This document shows positions 33,500-44,759 of a stretch of DNA of 64,000 nucleotides, piece after piece. The position numbers and the translations under genes are program-made. The stretch is from Takakia lepidozioides. Its lineage: Eukaryota > Streptophyta > Takakiopsida > Takakiales > Takakiaceae. A model generated the notes under the pieces. The model saw only the letters and a program-made list of their open reading frames with translations, ran no database searches and was not told the DNA's origin. Positions within the stretch are counted from its first letter, which is position 1; every line of letters begins with the position of its first letter. The stretch covers positions 47,570,042 to 47,634,041 of the forward strand of contig CM060734.1 of NCBI GenBank assembly GCA_030704615.1. Direction: 5' to 3'.

Positions 33500-35567
33500 C
33501 TTCCCTACCAAATTGTTGCACTAATCACTCACACTCTGGATGAATCGTTGTTAGAAAACTTACCTACATACATTAAAAAAGAATACATTACTACGACAAG
33601 AGGAAAAAAACAAAAAAAAACAAAAAAAAACAAACAACTATTATGAGATTTACAATATAGCTGCGAAGGTCCATCCACCACTATCAGCTCGAAACGATGT
33701 TCTACCTGACCATATACTCCAATAACCACTACAACAATAGTGAGGATACAAGCTTCTCATAGATTTTTTTTTGAGAAAGTACCGATTGTGTCTTTGTAAA
33801 AAAAGTTGAGTACTGAGGAACTGTGAAATGCTGGTATGACATGCACAAAGGCGGAAGTAATCTTCAGACCATATATCAAATCATCTCTCTCAAACTTGAG
33901 TTTAGGACTGACAGAGAAATTCTTTAAGGGCACATAGACGTCTTTGTAGAATTTCTTAGAATTTATTTGGATAAAAAATCCCAAGACAGTACTTAACACT
34001 AAGTGTTGTGAAACCAACTTGCCTGTCGGTGAGATCACAATGTAAATAAGACTATGTGCTTGGGAGTTCTCCACTTGCATCAACGTATTTGAACTTGAGA
34101 CCTCTATGTTACATGTCATTAAGTCACTATTCACTAACAATAACGGCCACCTCTATTTGGTTGTTGGCTTCGAGATATGTTCTCGCTTCTATTACTAATT
34201 GTAGCACGTTTTGCACAAAAGAGAGAAGATTTCGGCCGGATCGTAAATTAGAGTCACTTTGTCTTTTGTAGACGATATATAGACGCATATTATACAGCTA
34301 CCCCGCTCCTACAAAAGAGAGCCAATAATAAATTAAATCTAACAAGTGAGACATTTGAGATACAAGATGGTTTTGGTGTTGCATTATTGTTGTTCAAAAC
34401 AATGTGATTTTGTGTTGTCGACCCCTTTTTTTAGTGGTATGTTGCGATTTCAGAAAATGTTTAATTATTGATGTGTCAAATCTCGAAAGTGAAAGAGATT
34501 GAGTATTTGAAATCGACATTGAGGGCATAACATTGGAAGTGCAATGAGTTGCTTTAAAAACAATGGGTTCGAAGTGTCCACTCTTCATAGCGCGTCTATC
34601 ATCATAGTGAAGTTGGAGAGGGGTACGAGAAAAACATTAATCACCCTTAGAAAACATTACGTTTTTGTTTACTTGAGACCATAAACTTAATTGATCTTTG
34701 TAAATAGATTGCTAAACAAAGAATGACACGATTATCACTTTCGAAACCTCCATAAACAACATTACCGGACATTTTTTGAGCAGATTTTCTAATTACAAAT
34801 ATTAGTTCATAGAGAGCTTCCGAAGAAAAATGGATTTGAATCATTTCAGCTAGTTCATCATAAACAAACAATTTTCAACAATATAATGGTAATCATCTAC
34901 ACGTTATAAATGTTGAGTCTGTAAATATGAAATCTATATCTATATATTCATTATTGACATAAAAAATTATATATATATATTAGGGTCATAAATAAATAAA
35001 TAAAAATTGAATGTAAAGCATCAATTATATGACGATGAATAATATTTTACTATAATAAAAGAATATTAATGGAGGTTGGCTAGATTAGATTTATTCTTTA
35101 AAAATATAATAGGAATTAAATAAACACATTCAAACATGTTTTATGGGCTATGATGTGATGCGAAGAATTACTTTGAAAAACTAGAGAAATTGAGGGAAAA
35201 TGCTTCATATTGCATGAAGCAGCTCCATCAAAACAAATGGCCTATAGATGTAGTAAATCCAAATAAATTCGAGCAAGTCCGAGCATGTACTAAATGAGTG
35301 TAAAGGTTGAAGTAGAGTATATCTAACTTGTGAGCCTCCATGGAGGTGATTCGCACAATTCTAGACTGATCGCTCTCACAGATCTGCTCAACCTCGCACT
35401 TCTTTAGTATTCAACTTCTTTTAGAATGACACAATGAATACTTTCTCAAAACGATTCCATGAGAAGTTTGCATTCACCACTATTATTGTAGTGGTTATTG
35501 GAGTATATGGTCAGATGGAACAACGTTTCGAGTTGACAGTGGCGGATGGACCTTTGCAGTTGTATGT
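33500..35567. repeat. Composite inverted-repeat region related to the 17.3-20.2 kb palindrome
   Basis: A block at about 33580-33770 and a block at about 35440-35580 are inverted copies (ATTGTAGTGGTTATTGGAGT and its complement; GQ.E.RFEL..DGP.QLY in translation). Positions 34370-34960 repeat one arm of the large palindrome. A frame on the minus strand (34140-33757) is free of stops and has protein-like composition (FYKDVYVPLKNFSVSPKLKF), but I cannot name it. The CTTCTATTACTAATTGTAGC block at about 34190 recurs at about 48675. Confidence 0.6.
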
Positions 35568-38500
35568 TTTTTTTGTTTTTATTTTATTTTATTTTAGAAA
35601 ACAGGGAACTGAGGCCCTGGAGAATTTATTCCAAAAAAGCGGATTACAAAGAAAGTGAGGAAAAAATAACCTCACTAGGGAAACCATGAGGATGATAAAG
35701 GAGCTTTGCCCCGTAACCAAAACTAAGAAGCCTGCAGAGGCTAAGGATAAGAGCGCTGCAGGTGGGGGATGTCTAAGGCCTGGAAGAGGCGAAGGAAAGA
35801 TGCGCCTTGGACTTGCACTTTCATAGGGAACGCTTGTGGCGCCAATTGACGTTCGAGTCTTCTGGCTCAGCTGACTGTTGGGCACTACGTGAATTGCCAA
35901 TATGGCAGGAGTTGGTTGTTCCAGACAACCGATGAATCGGAAACTCTTGTGCACAGAATGCGTCCTTTTTCCCAGGACTTATCAAAGTCAGCGAATAGTT
36001 GCAACCTCTTGTTCTGAGAGCTTCTGGCAGCAGCTGCACACAAAACGCTCCACGATTTTCTCGCTTCAGTCATAAGGTCGGAATGAATACGATACATTAC
36101 CATCTTCGCACATGGAACCTTAGCCTCCAAAACACTTGAACACCTACATTTCCAGATGTTCCACAAGGTGTGGGCTCGCAGTGCTATCCAGAGAGGGCAT
36201 GTACTCCAGTAAGCACCATTGTGCATGTTCAAGAGCAACACTGAAATCTGGGAAGAGAAATCCAATGACCAGTCAGCATAAAATCTCTTAATAGCAGCCC
36301 ATACTAGTGAGGCTAGAGGGCATTGGATCAGGCAATGCTCAATGGTCTCTGGACCATTCGAGTTACAGATGGGGCAGGGGATTTGGGGATCCGAAATATG
36401 AGCGAAAACTGGCAAGATACGATTGACAATCTTCCATAGAAATCCACATATTTTTGTAGCCCTTTGTTTCCTCCAAACATCCTTCCAAACCAAAGTGCCA
36501 ATTCACTGAGGGCGGTGGAAGATGCTCCCATTTACCATTCCATTTGTGAGAGAAGAGAGCCGGGGGTCTCAGCAAAAATGTAACCAAGCTTGACCGAATA
36601 GCTAAAGAAGGGTTTGTGAGGGGTTGACATCCAGTTCCACTCTGCAGGGTCAAACTGAAGTTGTGTGACCGGTGCGTTTAGGAACCAACAGAAAGAAACA
36701 GAGTAGTGTTTGATATTGGGTGGCGGCAAAGGATTGCATGCACCCGTGATTCTGCAGAACACTCTAATCGCAAAGAGGCCTTCTTCTTGAAGATACTTGA
36801 ACGATGGATGGTATAAGCCCCGACCCTATCAGCCTGAAACTACCAGCCCGCCAGTGTGCTGCCATGGCGAGATACGGCGTAGAGGGCCACCTGCTCAGAC
36901 CCGGGGGCACCAATCCCAAGCCAAGCTAGAAGCAGCCTTGGTGCATCCTGAACCGAGGGAAATGAAGTCCAAAGCTGGGGTATCTCTTTAATCAGTGAAT
37001 CCCAAGCCCCTGCCCTTCTGGAAGTGAGGTGGGAGGTGACCAAGTCTTTGGGGAGGAAGCTGGGAGGATCCTAGATATGGCAAAAATGCGAAATTCCAGC
37101 CATCTCCCAATGGCTCCATTTTTTAGCACCTGATAATAGCACCTCTGAATCGGAGTTGTAGTTTGCAAAAAGCGGCTGACACAAGGCCTCTTCCAAGGTG
37201 GATGGCATGGTTTGATAGAGCGAGTTTCTCAATAGAACCCATGCAGCCCATTTAGATTGCCAAGCTTTGGAGCCCAAGGGATGAGTTCTGAATGAACTTT
37301 TGCCTTGCACGATCTAGCGAAGGGAATTAGGCCAGTCACCAGATGTGGGAGTTGCATCCATGACATGATGGCGGACCAGTAGACTCCACGGAGCTGAAAG
37401 ATTTCTGAAAATCCTGGGAACCCACTTTGCGAGAAGGGAGGTAATCTGAGCAAGAGGGTCTATGATACCAAGTCCTCCCAGCTAACCAGAGCTCTATGAT
37501 TTCGAGAGAGGGCAGTACCACCCCAGACTTTAATTTGGTTGATAGTTTCGGAGCCTGGAGACCAGACTGCCGTGGAGAACCGTGCGAGGATGCGAGAATC
37601 ACTTGGTTAGCCACTAAGGCTTGCCCTGTAATTGAGAGTCCGAGAGAAATCCAATAGGTAAAATGCTTTCTGATGATCTTCATAACTGCTTCACAATGTT
37701 GAGAGTCTGTCAGATCGTGACCAATGAGGTGCCCGAGCAGCTTGTGGGCTTGCCCATTCTGCAGCCAATGAAGGCCAAGATCATGGCCCCAAGCATCAGC
37801 ATGGTTGTTTATCGAGTCTACGCGCTGTTTTGAGAGGATCCCTACTGACTTGGGCCAATTAACCTTAAGACCCGATGCCATACAAAAAAGATGAAGAGCC
37901 TGCAACGCGGCCGTAATATTCAATGTTGTTCAACAACATGACAGTATTATCTGCGTATAGCGAAGTCTTTATCGATGCAAGAGCAGGCGGCGAACGGGGG
38001 ATTTGAAGGCCCTGTATGTGCGAACTTGAGTCAAACAGATGTCCAAGACAATCTGCCACAAACAAAAAAAGAAAGGGGGCCAACGGGCAACCTTGCCGAA
38101 CAGAACGATGTAACTGAAAGGCGGAGGAGAGGACACCATTCACCAAGACTTTACTGGAAGCTGAAGAGAGCAGGATCTTGACCCAGAGAAGAAAGCTCCC
38201 TGAAAATCCTAGCTTTTGCATTGCACCTAAGAGGAAGTCCCAATCCACATTATCGAACGCCTTTACGAAGTCCAGCATAAGCAGGGCCAGTGGTTGATCC
38301 GATTCACAAGCAAGATGTAAGGCTTCAAGGGCCAATAGGATGTTATTAAGGATCATCCTGTTGCTCATGAAACCAGTCTGATCAGGGCGCACTAGTTTAT
38401 GAAGGAAGGGCTGTAATCTCCGCGCAAGAGCCTTAGCAATAATTTTATAGGTTGAGTTGAACAAGGTGATGGGTCTATAATTGGAAATAATACCTCTATC

Positions 38501-39332
38501 GCCCTTCTTGAAAATCAAAGTAATGACTCCTTGAGAAAGTTGGGATGGCATAATGCCCTTATGGATGATGTCGTTTGCCATGAGGAGAAAATCATCTCCC
38601 AAAATGCTCCATAGGGCTTTGAAAAACTCCACAGGAAGTCCATCAAGGCCCGACGATTTGAGAGAGGGCAGGGCTTCCATGGCATCACGCAATTCATCTA
38701 CCGTGAATGGAGCTGATAGAGATAAGGATTCTTCTTGGGATAAAATTTTGGGAACGCAGTCCAGGACTCTATGTCTCGAGTCCACAATATCCATAGAAAT
38801 TGTGGGGCGAGCAAAAAGATTGGAGAAATAGGATGCAGCCACCGAAGCCATTGCCTTGGGGCTAGAGTGGGATGTGTTCATATGATCTCTAAGAGAGCAT
38901 ATGGAAACAGCCGACTGACGCTGTTTAGCCTTTTGAAAAAAATACGCCGACATTTTTTCACCCTCCCCGCTTTCCTTTTCATGTTGAGCTCTTTTAAGGC
39001 ATGGAGCTCAGCTAGCTCTCGCCTGGCTTGGAAAAGTGATTGGAAAGTGACAGGGCCCACCAGGTTAGACTCAACCAACCATTGACAGTGGGCTATTGTT
39101 TTCAGAAGGACCTTCTCCTTTCTAGCCCTATCTTCCGCCATCTGCCTAGACAAGAATTGAGCTCTGGATCTGGTAGCAACGAGCTTAGAAAGAAATCTGA
39201 TTGAAGGAGAGACAAAAGAATTACCCGCTTCTTGCCATACCTTTCCTAGGTCCTGCACCATAGGAGTGGATTTAAGAAGCGAAGGGTTTAGCTTGAAGAA
39301 ACCTCTACCCCTGCGGTGAAGCCCAGGCACTT
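35568..39332 (-). mobile_element. L1-type LINE (LINE-B), 3' half: reverse transcriptase to poly(A)
   Basis: Minus-strand LINE. The T-rich run at 35568-35597 is the complement of its A-rich tail, preceded (minus strand) by CCAGGGCCTCAGTTCCCTG. The 5' half (ORF1 and endonuclease) lies at 44760-47640, and an LTR retrotransposon fragment sits between the halves. The 3' junction with unrelated DNA is near 35567. Confidence 0.82.
35885..39330 (-). pseudogene. LINE-B ORF2 reverse transcriptase with zf-RVT, several frameshifts
   Basis: Minus-strand frames 39330-38878, 38953-37865, 37923-37336, 37310-37071, 36653-36363 and 36493-35885 together form a plant L1-type ORF2. Blocks: FKLNPSLLKSTPMVQDL, GLDGLPVEFFKALW, GVITLIFKKGDRGIISNYRP, VRPDQTGFMSNRMI, LLMLDFVKAFDNVDWDFL and VRQGCPLAPFLFLF. 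The catalytic box reads YADN (37946-37957) where YADD is expected, so the second catalytic Asp is lost. The C terminus holds the zf-RVT zinc-binding motif CPICNSNGPETIEHCLIQCP (about 36385-36325). At least four frame changes show a decayed copy. Confidence 0.88.
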
Positions 39333-41801
39333 TTAACTGAACTGAGACACAGCCCCACCAACAAGCACATCATAGGACATTGCGTCTGTAACAATGGCTT
39401 TAGCTCTCATGACTGAGCCATCCGTAGGATGATCTGGCTGCAATCGAATGAAGAGCTCATGGCGTGTAATCCCTCGCACCTTCTCTGAACCACCCAAAGA
39501 TGTTTGAATTTGAAAAGGGCAAGGCTCCAAGTCCGCCTCTGTAAGGCCCAAGCTTGCAATTGCTACTCTCCCCAACATCAATGGCTGTGCTCCTGAGTCC
39601 AACAAGACCCGCAGTGGCCTATACCTCCTCCCGGTTGGGCCACCCAATTGAAACCCTCCATCTTGATTGTCCACCAGGACTACCCCAGGAGTCACCATGT
39701 TGCGCTCAATGGCTGGCCTAGCTGGCAACTCCTGCAACCTTGCAGCTGCCGCTTGCCATGGTGCAGCTGTGGCTGTCTTCACCTTTGAGTCCAGGGCATC
39801 CATGCACTGCACATTATCCGCTATCCCCGCAGATAGTGCTGATGCATCACCACTCTCACAGAGTCTAGCTGCTAGTCTGAATACAGCAGCTGGCCGAATC
39901 CCTGGCATTGTAATGGTCATTGTAGAAAACAATGGAGCTTGGCAAACAGCCGTAGCCGGCCCCAACAATGTACTGGCTGCACCTTGCTTTGTAGCACCAC
40001 CCACTGGCATTTCCCGAGCCACACCAACTCTCCCCACTGGCACTTGTGGCTCTACCTTTGACACACTTGGGCGAGCGGGTACCATCGATGGCGTAGTTGG
40101 CACTGTCTCAGCCAATGTGAAAGACTGTGGAAGCCTTGTCTGTCAACTTGCTTACCCCCTTTGTGGATCAAAATCCACATTTGCTCCTCTTGGCTCAGGA
40201 GCACGCGTTGTTGCTAGAGTGACAGCAGCTGCAGAGTCCACATGCAATGGTCCTGCAAGTGCGGCTCCACACATGAAGCCCATACCAATCTGGTCTTCCC
40301 TAGGCATAGGAGGTTGTGCAGGTGGGGCTTGAACCTCAGGCCTTGGAGCTGGCGCAACATGCGTAGTGGCCATGGTAGCAAGACGTTGCTCTAGCTGGGC
40401 AAGCCTATCCACCATGCCTTGGTCATGACCTTGACCTTGACCTTGTGCTCCCTGGTTTTGGTTACGACCTCCACCACGACCTCTGCCTCCTCTACCTCTC
40501 TGGAATACATTGCCTTGTCCTCGGCCACCATTGTTCCCTTGGAACTGGCCTGGCCGTAGCTCAGGATGTAAGCCATAACAATGGGCCTCCTCATGCCCAT
40601 ACTTTCCACAATGCCCACACTGTAGTTGTGTAGGCTGTGCCTGTGCCGTGCCTTTGCCTCTCTCCGGGCAATCCTTCTTGACATGGGGTCCTCCACAATC
40701 CCAACAAGTCATACCCAACTGTTGTTGGCCTAAAAATGAAGGAAGAGACCTCTGCATCTGAGATCCTCTTTGTCCTTCCCTCGGCTTTATCTGAGCCCCC
40801 TTGATGCTTTGAACTCGTTGGGATAGTGGTTGTTGTTGGCTAGCAGCCCCACTTCGTTGTGTCTCCTTGCCAAACCCCACCATAACCACTCGCTCCTCCA
40901 CCATATTGAGCTCTATCCGCTCTGCTGGCAAAAACACGTTTGCTAAGGTGGGTTGGTCCACTTGTAGGAGAGTTGCATCCCGCACCCTTCTCCTCAGCTC
41001 TTTATCCAATATCCCATACCAAAATTGGACTGCTTGAGCTGCCGTAACTCCTTGGGTTACATTTATCAATCGCCTCATGCGCGTGTAAGCCTCCCTCAAA
41101 CTCTCAGTAGGCTTGCGCTGGAACTCTTGCAAGCTCCGCAATTTCTCCGTCTTTATCCCCTGGGAGTTTCTCCTCAACTCCTCGAAGAACTCCACAACTG
41201 GGTTAAAGGCAGGCACGGGTGCCGGTGCTGCAGCAGGAGCTTGAGTGGATTTCCCAGCTCCATCTTTACTTGTCCCACTACTAGTGCTTGCAGTTGGGGA
41301 TGTTGGTGTAGCTGCTAGTATCGCCGCTGCCCTTGTGCCTCTAGTGATAGAGACATAATCAGGTGACCAATATTGTCGTCACTCCTCAATCTCCACCTCA
41401 TTTCCCCGCCTAAACTCATGATAGTCATCCATAGGCGGCCCCTCAAGGTGCTGAAACAGCCCCTTCCACGCCATAAAAGGCGTAAACAGTTGTGGATTAC
41501 GCATCTGCTACAAATCACACCAACTATCAAACTCCTGTATGAAATCATCAAGCTCGATGGTGCCCATAGCTCCAGAGTACCGTCGTGGCCCTTTAGTAGC
41601 TCCATACATTTCCTCCATCATATCCCACAACAATGGCACGGAAATGGCTTGCACCCTCGGCGAGAATCCTCCTGACTCCGAGTCTGAACCTTCCTCAGAA
41701 GACACTGAAGATGAAGGTGGCCTAAACCGCACATCTCGTCTTGTGTACCCACTAGTATCGCTGGTGCTCGTACCGGCACTCCCCTCAGCAACTGGTGGCA
41801 C
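39333..41801 (-). pseudogene. gag-protease polyprotein of a Ty3-like LTR retrotransposon
   Basis: A single minus-strand frame from 41801 to 39333, broken by four stops: TAG at about 41508-41510, TGA at about 41378, TAA at 40152-40154 and TGA just after. Gag block: a retrotransposon-gag-like helical region (NPVVEFFEELRRNSQG, LREAYTRMRRLI), then two CCHC knuckles, CWDCGGPHVKKDC and CGHCGKYGHEEAHC (about 40700-40595). A Gly/Arg-rich RNA-binding stretch follows (RGGRGRGGGRNQN). The protease block has the aspartic active site LLDSGAQ (about 39590) and SYDVLVGGAV just before truncation at 39333. Confidence 0.82.
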
Positions 41802-42494
41802 CTCCGTGATGAAAACTCACAACCCAACCGGTTGTCAACCTGTCTCTAATCCCCACTTTCCATAAGGTAACCGGGTAGAGAACCTGTTGCGGCTAGTGGT
41901 TCAAGCATGAATAATAGGTTTCTAATGTAGACCTGTACCTGCACCTGCATCCACCGCAAGCACTCCTATGGTCTGCTGGTCATCAACCCAGCCTCACCAT
42001 AGAAGAAACACTGGTGGTCTTGCTGGTCATCACTCCAGCCTCACCACCGACAACATACTCTAGGATTGGCCGGTGATCAAATCCGGACCATCCTCCTATG
42101 AAAACAAGCGCCCACACAAAGCTAACATGGTGCACAGTCAAGCATGCAGGTGTGGAGGGGATCCAAACACAAGAAAATCAAGACAACAACTCCCCCACAC
42201 CAAAAACACTCCACAGTGTCGCTGCTGCAATGACACCCTAGCCCAAACCCGGACTGACTCTTGCCTCCACCTACGGAAAGGTTTTGGCCTACAGAGATGG
42301 TGAAAGACTATGGGGAAGAGAAACTAAAGCAATTCCTAACCCCATAATGCTCTCATCCCACCACTCTCCCTCATGTCTCTATCCACTCGCTTGTATGGCC
42401 GTGGCAAGTATCCTTCAAATATCCCTCAATCAATCCTTCAAGAGCTCTTCAACATTGTCCACCAAAGCTCTCCGAAAGGTCCTCCAATACTCAT

Positions 42495-42627
42495 CCAAGG
42501 ACCCCAAAGATCCTCCAAACAATCCTCCAAGGACCCCACAGATCCTCCAAACACTCCTCCAAGGACCCCAAAGATCCTCCAAACACTCCTCCAAGGGCCC
42601 TAAAATATCTTCCAAACAATCCTCCAA
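42495..42627. repeat. Minisatellite, 32-33-bp unit, four copies
   Basis: The unit is CCAAGGACCCCAAAGATCCT followed by CCAAACAATCCT, repeated four times with small changes. It gives spurious proline/serine-rich frames. Confidence 0.85.
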
Positions 42628-42654
42628 AGGCCCTTAAATTTCACTAAGTCCTTT

Positions 42655-43055
42655 CAATGTTGATACCTTAACAGAGGTATAGTCTAAGGTTGCTAGGGTC
42701 CCTTATGTTGATGATACCTTTACAGAGGTATAGTCTGAAAATGAGGGTTCTGTTTGGTATACTAACAGAGGTATAGTCTGAGCTGATTAGGATCCATATA
42801 TGGTGATACCTCAACAGAGGTATAGTGAAAGGGACAAGCTCTTGTTTGGTATACTAACAGAGGTATAGTCTGAGCTGATTAGGGTTCACATATGGTGATA
42901 CCTCAATAGAGGTATAGTAAAATGGACAAGCTCATGTTTGGTATACTAACAGAGGTATAGTCTCACATTAGGGTTCACATATGGTGATACCTCAACAGAG
43001 GTATAGTCAAAGGGACAAGCTTCTGTTTGGTATACTAACAGAGGTATAGTCTGAG
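42655..43055. repeat. Hairpin-forming minisatellite, nine AGAGGTATAGT copies
   Basis: Nine copies of AGAGGTATAGT alternate between two contexts, GGTGATACCTCAACAGAGGT and TTTGGTATACTAACAGAGGT, giving a dimer of about 107 bp. In the first context ATACCTC pairs with GAGGTAT around an AACA loop. It lies in the non-coding 5' part of the LTR element. Confidence 0.85.
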
Positions 43056-44759
43056 CATACACTACTAGGGTTTGTAATGAAGAGCTAGAATGCAAGTCCT
43101 TGACTTCTATGCTTCTACTCAAGCAAAAATATGGTCTCTAGGTGGTCATAAGAGACATCTTCTTGCTCTCTTCCACCCCAATGTGCAACCAAGAGTGGTC
43201 CAACTCAACTTGCAAGTCATTGTCCACCAAATTAATCCCCCTTCTAGTCCTTGGGATTTGATTGCAAACTACCATATCTCCATTGCCGAGCAATCATGCA
43301 TTTGTCTCCTCATCACTTGACAATTGCTCCAAATCAACACAAATTATCTCAATGTGTAGGAGCAATGCTTGTCACTTACAATAATGCTCCCAAACAATCC
43401 GCCTTGGATCCCACTCTCACGCCATATGCCTCCTTTGGGGTCTTGCACTAATCCATCATCCATGTGCTCCCCTTGGTCATTTGAATGCATGTTCCATGAC
43501 CTCATGGCCTATGTGTTGCTCTCCTTCATCATAACATGAATCAACACCTCTCCACTTCACACACAAATGGATCTCAAGGCCTTCACCTCTTGCTAGTTCA
43601 AGAGCTCCCCTTCTCACACTTGAACTTACAAACTCAAGAGAGCATGCTCCACACATGCATCACTTGCTTGGTCAACTATCCACCACAAAACTCGCACTAC
43701 CAAGAGCATGAATGGCCAAGTATTGCCTCCCCCTCTTGTCACATTACATAGTTAGGGTGAAGCTATGCATACATTGAATGATGATTTCCCTTCAAGGATT
43801 TCCCACCATATGTTCTCCAAGTCCTTCCAATGGTGCCCTAAACTTGGCTCCACACCTCCATGATTGGAAGATTTCTTCACATGCTCCCTTTCAAAACCTC
43901 TTGAGCTTCTTAGTGCTCTCCAAGTGCTTGCCCTTGTTGTCTTCAAGCCCAAGCCTATGTAGCTCATTGGCTTCTCTTCCACAACTTCCATACTTTCAAC
44001 TTGCTTAACCCTAGATTGATAGTGAAATGAGCACTAACAATCCTTTAGTTGCTCTCCACAAGCCATGGCACACACCATTGACTCCATAATGCATACAAAA
44101 GATTCTCAAACCCTAGAATCCATGCTTCCACACACACAAGACTTCCTCCTTGCAATCCTTGCAAAATCTTGTGACTCAAGAGCTTTCTTCTCAAGCTCTC
44201 CAACTCCTTGGTGCATGCAACACTCGAGCACCTTTCCTTGCAACCCCTTGCAAGCCTTGTGATACAAAAGCTAAATTCTCTTAGCTCTCAACCTCTTTAA
44301 CACACAAGTGCAAAACTAATCCTTACACTCCACTCTCACAAGCATAAGGTGATCTTCTTGTAGTGATAAGAGATGAGAAATGAGAGAAGTGGAAGACAAT
44401 GAAAACTCTCAAAACATGAAGCAATCACACTAAGAACGAGCCCTAGTCCTTCCAAGTGAAATCCACTCTATCACATAAACTAAGTCAAGCCAAAGGCACC
44501 CTTGCTAAGGGAATCCACCCTACAAAGCCCTCGACACACTCCCTCTCAATACCTAGAGCTATGGAGGTGAGAGAAGCTCATGGAGGCTCAACTATAAGAA
44601 GATGAGCCCTCCTCAACCCTCACAAGGGGAAAACCCATCCCCATGTCCCAAGTGCGGCTTGACACCTCACTTGGCATATGAGACCAAATGAAGTCCCAAC
44701 ACATAAAATATAAATATAAATATCTAAAATGTCCTAGTTAACTAGAAGTAGGTAATTCT

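Noticed and set aside
39667-40332. Plus-strand frame of 221 codons
   Set aside because: Antisense of the gag-protease frame.
42284-42637. Proline/serine-rich frames
   Set aside because: Products of the 32-33-bp minisatellite.
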